Both the position numbers and the translations under genes were made by a program. From Verrucomicrobium sp. BvORR034 (GTDB lineage: Bacteria > Verrucomicrobiota > Verrucomicrobiia > Verrucomicrobiales > Verrucomicrobiaceae), in contig NZ_BATQ01000183.1 of NCBI RefSeq assembly GCF_000739635.1, forward strand, positions 1 through 64,000: a stretch of DNA of 64,000 nucleotides, read 5' to 3'. Below, one piece after another: positions 36,586-44,438 of the stretch. The notes below the pieces were generated by a model. That model worked only from the letters and a program-made list of their open reading frames with translations, did not search any database and was not told the DNA's origin. Numbering within the stretch: position 1 is the stretch's first letter; every line of letters starts with the position of its first letter.

Positions 36586-37932
36586 TTACCTTGCGACGGG
36601 TGTAATTCGCCCTGCCCGCTTGCTATTCCCGCCCGCCATCAGAACCTCAATCTCCTCCACCTCAATGGGCATGGTGGGCATGAGGTCCGTGTTCCCCCTG
36701 GCGGTGATGACGACATCATTCTCGATGCGCACGCCGATGCCTTCCTCGCGGATGTAGATCCCGGGCTCCACGGTCAAGATCATGCCCGGGAAGAGCTTCT
36801 GCCACATGTTGCCCACGTCGTGCACATCCAGCCCCAGATGATGGCTGGTGCCGTGCATGAAGTACTTCTTGTACGCGGGGCGGCTGGGATCGCGGTCCCG
36901 GGCGGCCTTGACCTCGGCCCGGGTGAGCAGCTTGAGCTTGATGAGCTCCTCCTCCACGAACGCGCCGACCTGCTCCTGATAGGCCTTGATCTGCACGCCG
37001 GGTTTCAGGAGCTTGCGCGCGTGCCGGTGGGTGCGGAGCACGGCATTGTACACGTCCCGCTGGCGGGGGGTGTACCGGCCGTTCACCGGAATGGTCCGGG
37101 TGAGGTCGGCGTGGTAGTTTCCTAACTTCGCGCCAAAGTCCAGCAGCAGGAGGTCCCCATCATTGCAGCGGGCGTTGTTGATGATGTAGTGCAGGACACA
37201 GGCGTTCTTCCCGCTGCCAACGATGGGGCTGAAGGCGTGGCCCTGGGCGCCGTGGCGGATGAACTCGTGGATCATCTCCGCCTCCACCTCGTACTCCATG
37301 ACCCCGGGCTTCACAAAACCCAGGATGCGGCGGAAGGCAGACTCGGTGACGGCAATGGCCTCCTTCAGCGCGGTGACCTCGGCCGGGGCCTTGATGATCC
37401 GCAGCTCGTGCATGAGCGGGGCCAGACGCTCGTAGCGGTGCAGGGGAAACTCCTGCTGACAGCGCGTGATGAAGCGGCGCTCCCGGGTCTCCACCTCCAC
37501 GGTGGCGCGCAGGGATTCATTGGTATTCAGGAAGACCTGCTTCGCCTGGCACATGGCCATGCGGAAGAAGCGGTCAAACTGGTCCAGCCAGTGGATGGAG
37601 CCTGCTGCCACCCCGCTGGCGGCGGACGCTTGATCCTTGGTAAGTCGTTCCCCTTCCCACACCGCAATGAGTTCACTGGTCTCGCGAAGAAAGATCATCT
37701 CCCGCATGGAGGGATCCGGCGCATCCGGGAAGAGCAGGAGGATGGTCTCTTCCTGGTCCACCCCGCTGAGGTAGTAGAGGTCACTGCTCTGGACGAAGCC
37801 CAGGGTGCCATCCGCGTTGGTGGGATACACGTCATTCGCATGCAGGATGACCAGTGATCCCGGCGGCAGGGATTTGTAGAGACGCTTGCGGGCTGCGGCA
37901 AAAACTGTCGGGGGCATGGGACGGTAGCGCAT
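36586..37932 (-). CDS. pepP: Xaa-Pro aminopeptidase (M24B family)
   Basis: Cytoplasmic dinuclear metallopeptidase that releases N-terminal residues before proline. It has the AMP-N domain (RYRPMPPTVFAAARKRL...VILHANDVYPTNADG...QSSDLYYLSGVDQEE) and the creatinase fold with all five ligands: the two Asp in LLLDFGAKLGNYHADLTRT, the His in HGTSHHLGLDVHD, Glu in TVEPGIYI and Glu in RIENDVVI. I chose the ATG at 37932 (MRYRPMPP); the longer reading from 37959 begins with TTG. Two 13-bp direct repeats (ACAAACTTCAAAC) lie just upstream, at 37956-37968 and 37970-37982. The length of 448 residues is normal. Confidence 0.93.
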   Translation of the reverse strand: MRYRPMPPTVFAAARKRLYKSLPPGSLVILHANDVYPTNADGTLGFVQSSDLYYLSGVDQEETILLLFPDAPDPSMREMIFLRETSELIAVWEGERLTKDQASAASGVAAGSIHWLDQFDRFFRMAMCQAKQVFLNTNESLRATVEVETRERRFITRCQQEFPLHRYERLAPLMHELRIIKAPAEVTALKEAIAVTESAFRRILGFVKPGVMEYEVEAEMIHEFIRHGAQGHAFSPIVGSGKNACVLHYIINNARCNDGDLLLLDFGAKLGNYHADLTRTIPVNGRYTPRQRDVYNAVLRTHRHARKLLKPGVQIKAYQEQVGAFVEEELIKLKLLTRAEVKAARDRDPSRPAYKKYFMHGTSHHLGLDVHDVGNMWQKLFPGMILTVEPGIYIREEGIGVRIENDVVITARGNTDLMPTMPIEVEEIEVLMAGGNSKRAGRITPVAR

Positions 37933-38108
37933 GACGGGGAAGGAAGACTCAAATGACAAACTTCAAACAACAAACTTCAAACATCGCAGCGGGGCGATGC
38001 TGAGAGTACGGAGTGCAAAGGGATGTCGGGCGCAGCAACGCTGGGACGCGATTTGCCATTCAGGCGATTGCCTGCCGCACCTGTGCTGCATCCATCGTCG
38101 GGGAAGAG

Positions 38109-39113
38109 CTATCGCCCGGCCACAGTGGCCGTGGAAAAGCCAGGCAGCATCTGCTCCTCGCCGCCCCGACAGGCATGACGCATCTGACTGAGGATGGGGT
38201 TGTGCACCGCCGCCGGCACGGCGTCAGTACTGACCGCCGGTTTGCCAGTGGCTTCCAGAAGACGCGTCACGGCTTTGGCACCAGATTGATAACCTGCCTC
38301 CAGGAGCAATGACCGGACCTTGCCCGGCAGCAGACCGGGATGGGGCGTCTCAGTGACCACCTCGATCACCCGCTTGCCCGACTCCCGGGCGCGGCGCATG
38401 CGCATCTGATGCAAGGTCCCATTGATGGTGTCATGGGAAGCAGCAAAGCCCGTGGCCACAGAAGGCCAGCGTGGGACGCACTCTGTGCCACGGACATGCT
38501 CAATCCGGTGCAGCACAATGGTGTGGATCTCTGGGTCCTCCAGCCAGTGGTCGAACGGGATCTCCAGAGCCACGCCACCGTCGCACCAGCGCATGCCATC
38601 GATGACCTGGTTGCAAAAGAGCCCGGGGACAGCGCAGCTCGCCATCACCCATTGGGCGATGTCCCCCTCGTCAACCAGCACACTCTCGCGGCGGGTCAGA
38701 TTGGTCACGGCCAGTTGCACGCGTGGGCTGGTGCAATCCTCAAGCCGTTGTTTGGGCAGGTGCTCACGCAGAAAGCGGACAAAATTTTGTCCTGAGAGGA
38801 TGCCCGAGCAGACAAGGGTGCTCACCACGCCGGGAAACCGTAGGGGTGCCGCCCAGTCCAGAAAGGCCCGCCGCAGCCCGCGCTGCATGACAAACGCCTC
38901 CAAATCCGCCCCCTGCAACCCCACCCCACAAAGCGCCGCCGCCACGGCTCCAGCGGAGGTGCCGGACATGTGAGAGGGGAAAATGCCCTGATCATGCAAG
39001 GCCCGCATGAACGCCGTGTGCGAATAGAAGCCGAAGAACGAGGACCCCAGTGCGACCGCCAGACCCTTTGAGGCCGGAGGTTGCAGTGGGGAGGTGGTGG
39101 GCATCGAGCTCAT
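38109..39113 (-). CDS. patatin-like phospholipase
   Basis: Ser-Asp dyad lipid acyl hydrolase of the patatin/RssA type. The oxyanion region is LGSSFFGFYSH, less glycine-rich than the usual GGGxxG, followed by the nucleophile elbow GTSAG at about residues 51-55 and the catalytic Asp in DGGV. No signal peptide is seen, so it is likely cytoplasmic or membrane-peripheral. At 334 residues it is a little longer than RssA because of a C-terminal extension. A second start lies three codons in. The 176-bp region between it and pepP contains only short direct repeats and a small hairpin. Confidence 0.85.
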   Translation of the reverse strand: MSSMPTTSPLQPPASKGLAVALGSSFFGFYSHTAFMRALHDQGIFPSHMSGTSAGAVAAALCGVGLQGADLEAFVMQRGLRRAFLDWAAPLRFPGVVSTLVCSGILSGQNFVRFLREHLPKQRLEDCTSPRVQLAVTNLTRRESVLVDEGDIAQWVMASCAVPGLFCNQVIDGMRWCDGGVALEIPFDHWLEDPEIHTIVLHRIEHVRGTECVPRWPSVATGFAASHDTINGTLHQMRMRRARESGKRVIEVVTETPHPGLLPGKVRSLLLEAGYQSGAKAVTRLLEATGKPAVSTDAVPAAVHNPILSQMRHACRGGEEQMLPGFSTATVAGR

Positions 39114-39250
39114 GTTTCGGGACGGAAGAGGGCCGGTAGAATGCCCGGGTGGCGGGCCTTTTCAAGGCGGGAGTCGCGGGAGCACCCGTTGCCCATGCAT
39201 GTTCAATGCCAAAGATCTGTGACACGCCCCCGCCCACCCCTAAAACGCAA

Positions 39251-39281
39251 CCGGGGACGGAACTGGTTGTTCCGTCCCCGG
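39251..39281 (-). terminator. candidate terminator hairpin downstream of the SGNH gene
   Basis: CCGGGGACGGAA (39251-39262) and TTCCGTCCCCGG (39270-39281) form a perfect 12-bp stem with a 7-nt loop, 38 bp after the SGNH stop. On the minus strand it is followed by TTGCGTTTTA, a weak U-run, so termination is likely but imperfect. Confidence 0.6.
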
Positions 39282-39318
39282 CGGGGTGATCAAGGAGGAT
39301 GAATCTCTCTCCCGGAAA

Positions 39319-40602
39319 CTAGCGCACCGGCTCCACCTTGAGCGTGTGCTTCACGGGCACCAGCTTGGTGCGGACCTGGGCGTCCAGCTTTTCCTGCTTG
39401 GCCAGCATCTTCTGCTTCAGAGTCGAGATCGCGGCAGCGAACTCGGCGTCGGTCTTGATGTCCTCAGCGAAGTTGCGGAAGTTGGTGATCATGCCCTTGA
39501 TCATGGGTGTCTCATACCCCTGCTTGGCCCCGAGAGCGCCCAGCAGACCCTGGAAGGCCGCGTCGAACGGGGTCTTGGCGAATTCCGCGGGAAGGTTGAT
39601 CCCGGCAGTGAGCTGCTCCTTGGTGAACTCCTTGGTCTCTGTGCCCCAGGTGACTTTGGCCTTGGGAGCATCAAGGTTCTTCACTTTCAAGACCAGGCGG
39701 TTCAGATCCTGGTTGAAGCTGGTGTAGGGAAGGATGCTGCGGGTGCTGCCGGAGCCGACTGGGTTGCCGTCAAAGCAGAACGGCCAGGTGGCGCTCTCCA
39801 GCTCCACGGTGCCGTCCTTGCCGCCCAGCACCTTGTGCCCGCCGATGGCAGAACCGGCGCCCTTCAGATCCACCGTGATCTCGCCGATGTCGCCGCTGAC
39901 GCCGAGCCCCTTCAAGAAGGACTGCGCCATGAGGAGGTGACCGTTGGCATTGGGATGCACGCCATCCCGACCACAGACGTCGTACTCATCGCCCAGGCCC
40001 GCCTTGGCCTTGGCCATGACGCTCACCATGTTGTCGTGCACATTGGCAAAGGCGTTCTTGGACTCCAGTGCGAGTTTCTGATCGATGTCCCGCAGGTGGG
40101 CAAGGTTGTCATTGTACTGGGCAGGGGTGGCACCCGCGCGGACGAAGTACTTCGTGTCCACCGCACCGGGAGATCCCACCACCACGTTCTTCACCCCCAG
40201 CTCCTGGAGCTTGGCCAAAACAAGCCGCATGTTCTTCTCATAGTCCGCCCCAATGGCATCCGCGAAGGGGACGTAGCGCCCATCATTCATGCCGTAGCAG
40301 AGGGTGGCGACGGTCGGATTGAAAGCGGTCAGGTCATTGATAGCGCGCTGCGCAAATCCGCCGGCGGTTTCCCCACCCCAGCCGAACTGGAAGACCTTGA
40401 TGTCCTGCCGACCCAGACAGGCCAGGAGGTAGGCCTCGATATAGCGGGAGTACTGCTTCTGCTCCGTGATGGAGTCACCGATGATGGCCACCCGGGCATT
40501 GGGCGGGAGCTGGGAGACTGCGGCGGGCTCACGGGCGGAGAGCACAGGAGCCAAACCGGCAAGAAGCAGCGGCAGGGCGAAGAAACGAAGTTTCAGTTTC
40601 AT
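39319..40602 (-). CDS. exported SGNH/GDSL-type hydrolase
   Basis: Predicted secreted esterase or acetylhydrolase. A signal peptide (MKLKLRFFALPLLLAGLAPVLSA) is followed by the SGNH blocks: IIGDSIT with the nucleophile Ser, FGWGGETAGG, CYGMND and CGRDGVHPNANGH with the catalytic Asp and His. The hydrolase domain ends near residue 235; the remaining 190 residues are an additional C-terminal region with a predicted beta-rich part and a helical tail (EFAAAISTLKQKMLAKQEKL). Similar proteins in Verrucomicrobia and Planctomycetes act on acetylated glycans, but the substrate here is unknown. The leader contains two CCTCCTC runs directly before the ATG, the opposite of a Shine-Dalgarno. Confidence 0.88.
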   Translation of the reverse strand: MKLKLRFFALPLLLAGLAPVLSAREPAAVSQLPPNARVAIIGDSITEQKQYSRYIEAYLLACLGRQDIKVFQFGWGGETAGGFAQRAINDLTAFNPTVATLCYGMNDGRYVPFADAIGADYEKNMRLVLAKLQELGVKNVVVGSPGAVDTKYFVRAGATPAQYNDNLAHLRDIDQKLALESKNAFANVHDNMVSVMAKAKAGLGDEYDVCGRDGVHPNANGHLLMAQSFLKGLGVSGDIGEITVDLKGAGSAIGGHKVLGGKDGTVELESATWPFCFDGNPVGSGSTRSILPYTSFNQDLNRLVLKVKNLDAPKAKVTWGTETKEFTKEQLTAGINLPAEFAKTPFDAAFQGLLGALGAKQGYETPMIKGMITNFRNFAEDIKTDAEFAAAISTLKQKMLAKQEKLDAQVRTKLVPVKHTLKVEPVR

Positions 40603-40742
40603 GAGGAGGTGAGGAGGTCAATGAATCCCCGGCCCAATTCGCCGGGGGCACTCAAACGCCCGCCGACCGCGACCTCGTTCACGGTCGGACGTTTTTTCAT
40701 CTTCAAGTTGCCCGGCGACAACGCAAAGGACCTCGCGCAGGG

Positions 40743-41135
40743 TTATTTCCGCGCCAGCTGCCCCTCGATCCACCAGCGTCCACCCTGAAACTGCAGGCGG
40801 TAGGCATCAGACGCGATCTTCCGTCCCTCCACCATCACCGCCACCTCAACCTCTGCCGTGGTATCGCATTGGGAGCGGGTGATGAACGTTGGCTCAGCAT
40901 CCAGCGGAGCCTCTGCCCCATTCCCCCACCCCACACTGCCACCTGCGAAGCAGCGCTCTGGCTGGAGCCAGTAGTCCTCCGCCACCAGCGCGGCCTCCTG
41001 CATGAGCAGCGTCATCTGGGCCAGACCGTTGATCTTGCCCGCGTCCGCCATGGCCTTGAACTTCAGCGCCTGCTCACGCATGGCCCCCACATAGGCGGCC
41101 ACGGTCTGCTCGGGAGTGAGGATGTCATCTGCCAC
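40743..41135 (-). CDS. hypothetical protein, possible NTF2-like fold
   Basis: Protein of 130 residues not assigned to a family. It starts with GTG at 41135 (MADDILTPEQTVAAYVGAMREQALKF). The pattern of two N-terminal helices followed by strands ending in YRLQFQGGRWWIEGQLARK is reminiscent of NTF2-like proteins, in which a helix-rich half packs on a curved sheet. No signal peptide or catalytic motif is visible. It is 140 bp from the SGNH gene on the same strand. The NTF2 suggestion is weak. Confidence 0.7.
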   Translation of the reverse strand: MADDILTPEQTVAAYVGAMREQALKFKAMADAGKINGLAQMTLLMQEAALVAEDYWLQPERCFAGGSVGWGNGAEAPLDAEPTFITRSQCDTTAEVEVAVMVEGRKIASDAYRLQFQGGRWWIEGQLARK

Positions 41136-41234
41136 AGCGGAAGCCTAGCGGGTTCGCCCTGCCGGAAAAACTGAATTCCCCATGCAACTCTACGGCTTGA
41201 AAGTTTGACCGGGGAATCCCGTGTTGTCCCCCGC

Positions 41235-41783
41235 ATGAAGAAGCTGCTGCTCACCGCTGTCCTGGCCGTCACCACGGCATTCGCCGCCAACGCCCCCTCC
41301 CTCTACGACATCCCCGTCAAAGACATCGAGGGCAAGGAGACCTCTCTCAAACCCTACGCCGGAAAGGTGCTGCTGATCGTGAACGTGGCCTCCCAGTGCG
41401 GGAACACACCGCAGTATCAGGGCCTGCAGGACCTGTACAAGAAATACGGCGACAAGGGCCTGGTGGTGCTGGGCTTCCCCTGCAACGACTTTGGGGCCCA
41501 GGAGCCTGGATCCAATGCGGAGATCAAGGAATTCTGCTCCACCAACTACAAGGTGACCTTCCCTATGTTCGACAAGGTCCACGTCAAAGGCCCGGACCAA
41601 CACCCGCTCTTCACGGCCCTGACTGGCCCACAGGGGGCTTTCCCAGGTAACGTGAAGTGGAACTTTGGCAAATTCCTCATTGGCCGCGATGGCAAGCCCA
41701 TCCAGCGCATCGAGCCGGGCACGGAACCCGATGATACAGCCGTGGTGGCCGCTATTGAAAAAGCGTTGAACGAGAAGGGTTAA
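41235..41783 (+). CDS. glutathione peroxidase family protein (Cys type), exported
   Basis: Thiol peroxidase of the glutathione peroxidase family, likely periplasmic because MKKLLLTAVLAVTTAFA is a signal peptide. The peroxidatic residue is Cys55 in NVASQCGNT (Cys, not Sec). GFPCNDFGAQEPGS supplies the conserved Gln and a second Cys, and VKWNFGKFLIGRDG carries the Trp-Asn of the active site. The 182-residue length is standard. The start at 41235 was chosen because the signal peptide begins there. Such Cys-type enzymes often use thioredoxin rather than glutathione. No regulator is adjacent. Confidence 0.92.
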   Translation: MKKLLLTAVLAVTTAFAANAPSLYDIPVKDIEGKETSLKPYAGKVLLIVNVASQCGNTPQYQGLQDLYKKYGDKGLVVLGFPCNDFGAQEPGSNAEIKEFCSTNYKVTFPMFDKVHVKGPDQHPLFTALTGPQGAFPGNVKWNFGKFLIGRDGKPIQRIEPGTEPDDTAVVAAIEKALNEKG

Positions 41784-41924
41784 GAGTCCGCCGTTCAAAT
41801 GCACGGAGAGGCGGGACCCGCAGGCCCCTACCAGTTGGTCCTACCTCTTCACTCCTAACCCTTACCTTCTAACGCTGGTCATTCCCCCTTCCCATCCCGC
41901 CGCTCCTATGATAAACCAGCGGCC

Positions 41925-42209
41925 ATGATTAAGTCTTTCATTCAGGCCGCCGCGCTTTGCCTTGTCGCTTCTACCCTTGCCAGTTGTGCCGTCGCCCAGA
42001 TGCCCATGCGCATGCTCCAGGCCATGGGCCGCACCTTGAAAATGGCCGACAACCAGAACGCCCCTGCCTCCACGCCGATCCGCCTGCAGCAGCGTGAGAT
42101 TGAAGACAACCGCGTGCCTGCCAATCTGAACCCAATCCCGGCCGAAGCTCCCGTGGAGACCCGCGTGGCAGCCGGTGCCGCCAAGGCCACGACAGAGAAC
42201 CCCTCCTGA
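41925..42209 (+). CDS. small predicted lipoprotein
   Basis: A 94-residue protein with signal peptide and lipobox STLASC (Cys at about residue 21). The mature part is short, polar and unrecognised. It stands alone between the peroxidase gene and the convergent pectate lyase gene, 141 bp after the former. No function is assigned. Confidence 0.7.
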   Translation: MIKSFIQAAALCLVASTLASCAVAQMPMRMLQAMGRTLKMADNQNAPASTPIRLQQREIEDNRVPANLNPIPAEAPVETRVAAGAAKATTENPS

Positions 42210-42265
42210 TTCAGGGCCTGCCCCCTGCTGGGCTCGCGTGAAATGAAGTCTTCGGCCGCTCTGCC

Positions 42266-43729
42266 TCAGGGCAGCCGGGGATCATCCGGCCAGCCGCCCA
42301 CCTGTTCCTGGGATTGCAACGTCTTCCGGAAGACCATGGCCTCGACGTCCTGAACCACCCGGACGTCCACGGCATCGCGATCAGGCCCTGCGCCTGCGGA
42401 GCCGATCACTGACTGCCAGACGGTGGAGATGGGCTCAGGCTTCACGGGCACCGGAGCGGCAAAGAGACGTCGCGTGACGGCCCCCTCTGGCAAAGGCACG
42501 CGCAAGACCACACCTGCTGGCCCTGCGGACACCGACCCCGACTCCACCCCGCCAGCCCCATCTTCGTCGGATTCTGGAGCATCATCCCGTGCCTTCGGCC
42601 GGGAGACCAGTTCTGACCGACGTGGCTGCTTGGAGCGCCAGTGCAGGTGGGGGCCTTTGATCGAGAATGCTGGCAGCCGGATGCCCGCCACCAGGCGGGG
42701 CTCGTCTGCCACACGCACCTCATTGCCTGCCACACCCGCCTTCATGCCGGGGGCGTGGCCATGCCGTGTGAAGGCCTCAATGGGACTGCGTGATGCGCGG
42801 GAGGAAAGGTAGAGATTGTTCAAGAACTGGAATTCAAACTTCTTCCCCTCTCCGGTGCCGGATCCTTTCTCCACACCGGTGGAGTAGCGGGAGCCGCTGC
42901 GCCCGTAGTCGAAGATCACGTTGTTAACCGCCTCCATCTGCACGGTGTAGCGGTCCTTGGGCCGGAGATCATTGCACTCAAACTGCGGCCCCCGCATGAT
43001 GAACCGGGCGAAGAGACAGTGGTGGATGCTCAGGGTGCTGGCGCTCGCATTCACCCCGAACGCGTGGTCATCCCCGTACGGATGCAACTCCTTGCGCCCT
43101 AGAGGCTCGCTCAGAATGCACCACTGCACGGTCACGTTGCGACAGCGGGTGATGCCGATGAGCTCGTCACAGCTCCACGAGAGCGAGCAGTGATCGATGA
43201 GCACCTGATTGGTGTTCTTGAGAGTGATGCAGTCCAGGCCGTTGGAGCCCTTGGGCCGGTCCCGCTTTTCCGCCTTGTTCCGGCGCAGCACATTTTCGTC
43301 CCCCAGACGGATCCGGAGGTGTCGCAGGATAATTTCCTCGACTCCCTCGAACTCCAGGCTGCCGCCCCGGACGGTGATGCCGCCATTCGGGGCATCGGTG
43401 CCGTCTACGGTGAGGAAGGACTCTTTGACCTCAATGCGATCCTTCAGAGTGATGGTGCCGCCCACGCTGAACTTCACAATGCGCGGCCCCTTCTGTCGGA
43501 GCGCCCAGCGCAGGGTGCCTTTCGCCGGCTTTTTGACATCGTCATCCAGACGGGTCACCAGAAGAACACGTCCACCCGCGCCGCCTTCTGTGGCGGCTCC
43601 GAAGCCCAAGGGCTTGCCCCCCGCCGCACGCAGAGGCACCGCCAAGGCCGTGGCTGGACTGGCGACCGCCATCACCATACCTAGGCACAAGCACACCTGG
43701 GCCAGACGGAAGCAGGTGGCAGAAGGCAT
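42266..43729 (-). CDS. exported pectate lyase-like right-handed beta-helix protein
   Basis: Secreted protein similar to polysaccharide lyase family 1 enzymes. A signal peptide (about 1-30) precedes a beta-helix with the family pattern RIVKFSVGGTITLKDRIEV, FLTVDGTDAPNGGITVRGG, EEIILRHLRIRLGDE, SNGLDCITLKNTNQVLIDHCSLSWSCDELIGI and VTVQWCILSEPL. Asp residues in the NGLDCI and IDHCSLSW turns are candidates for calcium binding. The C-terminal 120 residues, rich in Gly, Ser, Pro and charged residues, do not fit the lyase fold and look like a linker or extension. Pectate or a related polyuronate is the inferred substrate. It is monocistronic in the window. Confidence 0.82.
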   Translation of the reverse strand: MPSATCFRLAQVCLCLGMVMAVASPATALAVPLRAAGGKPLGFGAATEGGAGGRVLLVTRLDDDVKKPAKGTLRWALRQKGPRIVKFSVGGTITLKDRIEVKESFLTVDGTDAPNGGITVRGGSLEFEGVEEIILRHLRIRLGDENVLRRNKAEKRDRPKGSNGLDCITLKNTNQVLIDHCSLSWSCDELIGITRCRNVTVQWCILSEPLGRKELHPYGDDHAFGVNASASTLSIHHCLFARFIMRGPQFECNDLRPKDRYTVQMEAVNNVIFDYGRSGSRYSTGVEKGSGTGEGKKFEFQFLNNLYLSSRASRSPIEAFTRHGHAPGMKAGVAGNEVRVADEPRLVAGIRLPAFSIKGPHLHWRSKQPRRSELVSRPKARDDAPESDEDGAGGVESGSVSAGPAGVVLRVPLPEGAVTRRLFAAPVPVKPEPISTVWQSVIGSAGAGPDRDAVDVRVVQDVEAMVFRKTLQSQEQVGGWPDDPRLP

Positions 43730-43924
43730 AGGGACGGAGCGGTCAAACCGCGTGGCTGAGTATCAAATGAGAACGCGGACGGTGCGCACTTCAACGAAAT
43801 GCAAATCTACCGCTCTCCAAAGCAAAAACGATCCTCCCCCGGCGACCGGCGCAAGAACCTCAATATTTGCTCCACCCGGCGGGTCGCCTGTCCCATCCCA
43901 GCCGGGGTTGATCTGAAAAAAATC

Positions 43925-44323
43925 TTACTGCGGGCTGGCGGGGGAGTAGGCGGGATCCACCTCGTCATCGGCGCTCTTTTTGCCCCCCACGAACGGGATC
44001 CACTTCAACGGCTTGGCGAGGGTCTTGCCCACGGCTCCGGCGGCATTGCCCACCTTGCCCGCGCTGCGGCCCATCTTGTTCACCACACTGTTGTCCTTCT
44101 TCACCTGCTCCTGCTGGGCAGCGATCTCAGGATTGGGCTCCGATGGAGGCGGCACCACCACCCGGGACACGGGACGCCAGGTGTTGGAGAAGGGGTCGAA
44201 TTCCTGAGCGCCCACCGGGGCGGATTGGGCGACGGAAGACTTGGAGCCAAACATGGAGCAGGCGCTGAGACCGGCGACAAGAGCCAGACAGGCTGCGGAG
44301 TGGGCGAGACGGGACAGATTCAT
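43925..44323 (-). CDS. predicted lipoprotein of unknown function
   Basis: A 132-residue protein with signal peptide and lipobox (CLALVAGLSACS). The mature sequence is Pro/Gln/Lys-rich, with the segment NKMGRSAGKVGNAAGAVGKT near the C-terminus. Starting at 44323 fits the signal peptide; the longer open frame to 44500 overlaps the divergent Lhr helicase gene and was rejected. It lies 115 bp from that divergent start. No function is assigned. Confidence 0.72.
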   Translation of the reverse strand: MNLSRLAHSAACLALVAGLSACSMFGSKSSVAQSAPVGAQEFDPFSNTWRPVSRVVVPPPSEPNPEIAAQQEQVKKDNSVVNKMGRSAGKVGNAAGAVGKTLAKPLKWIPFVGGKKSADDEVDPAYSPASPQ

Positions 44324-44438
44324 CGGCGCGGAAGCTAGCGAAGGTTTTGCCGTACACAAGTGACTTGCTACGGCCAGCAAAGACGGGCAAGACGTAGCCT
44401 TCTGGCAGATTGGCCCTGTTCCCAGCCATGTTGGACCG

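Noticed and set aside
40663-40698. CCGACCG/CGGTCGG stem followed by a T-run on the plus strand
   Set aside because: It has the form of an intrinsic terminator but no plus-strand gene lies upstream; it may just be part of the SGNH gene leader.
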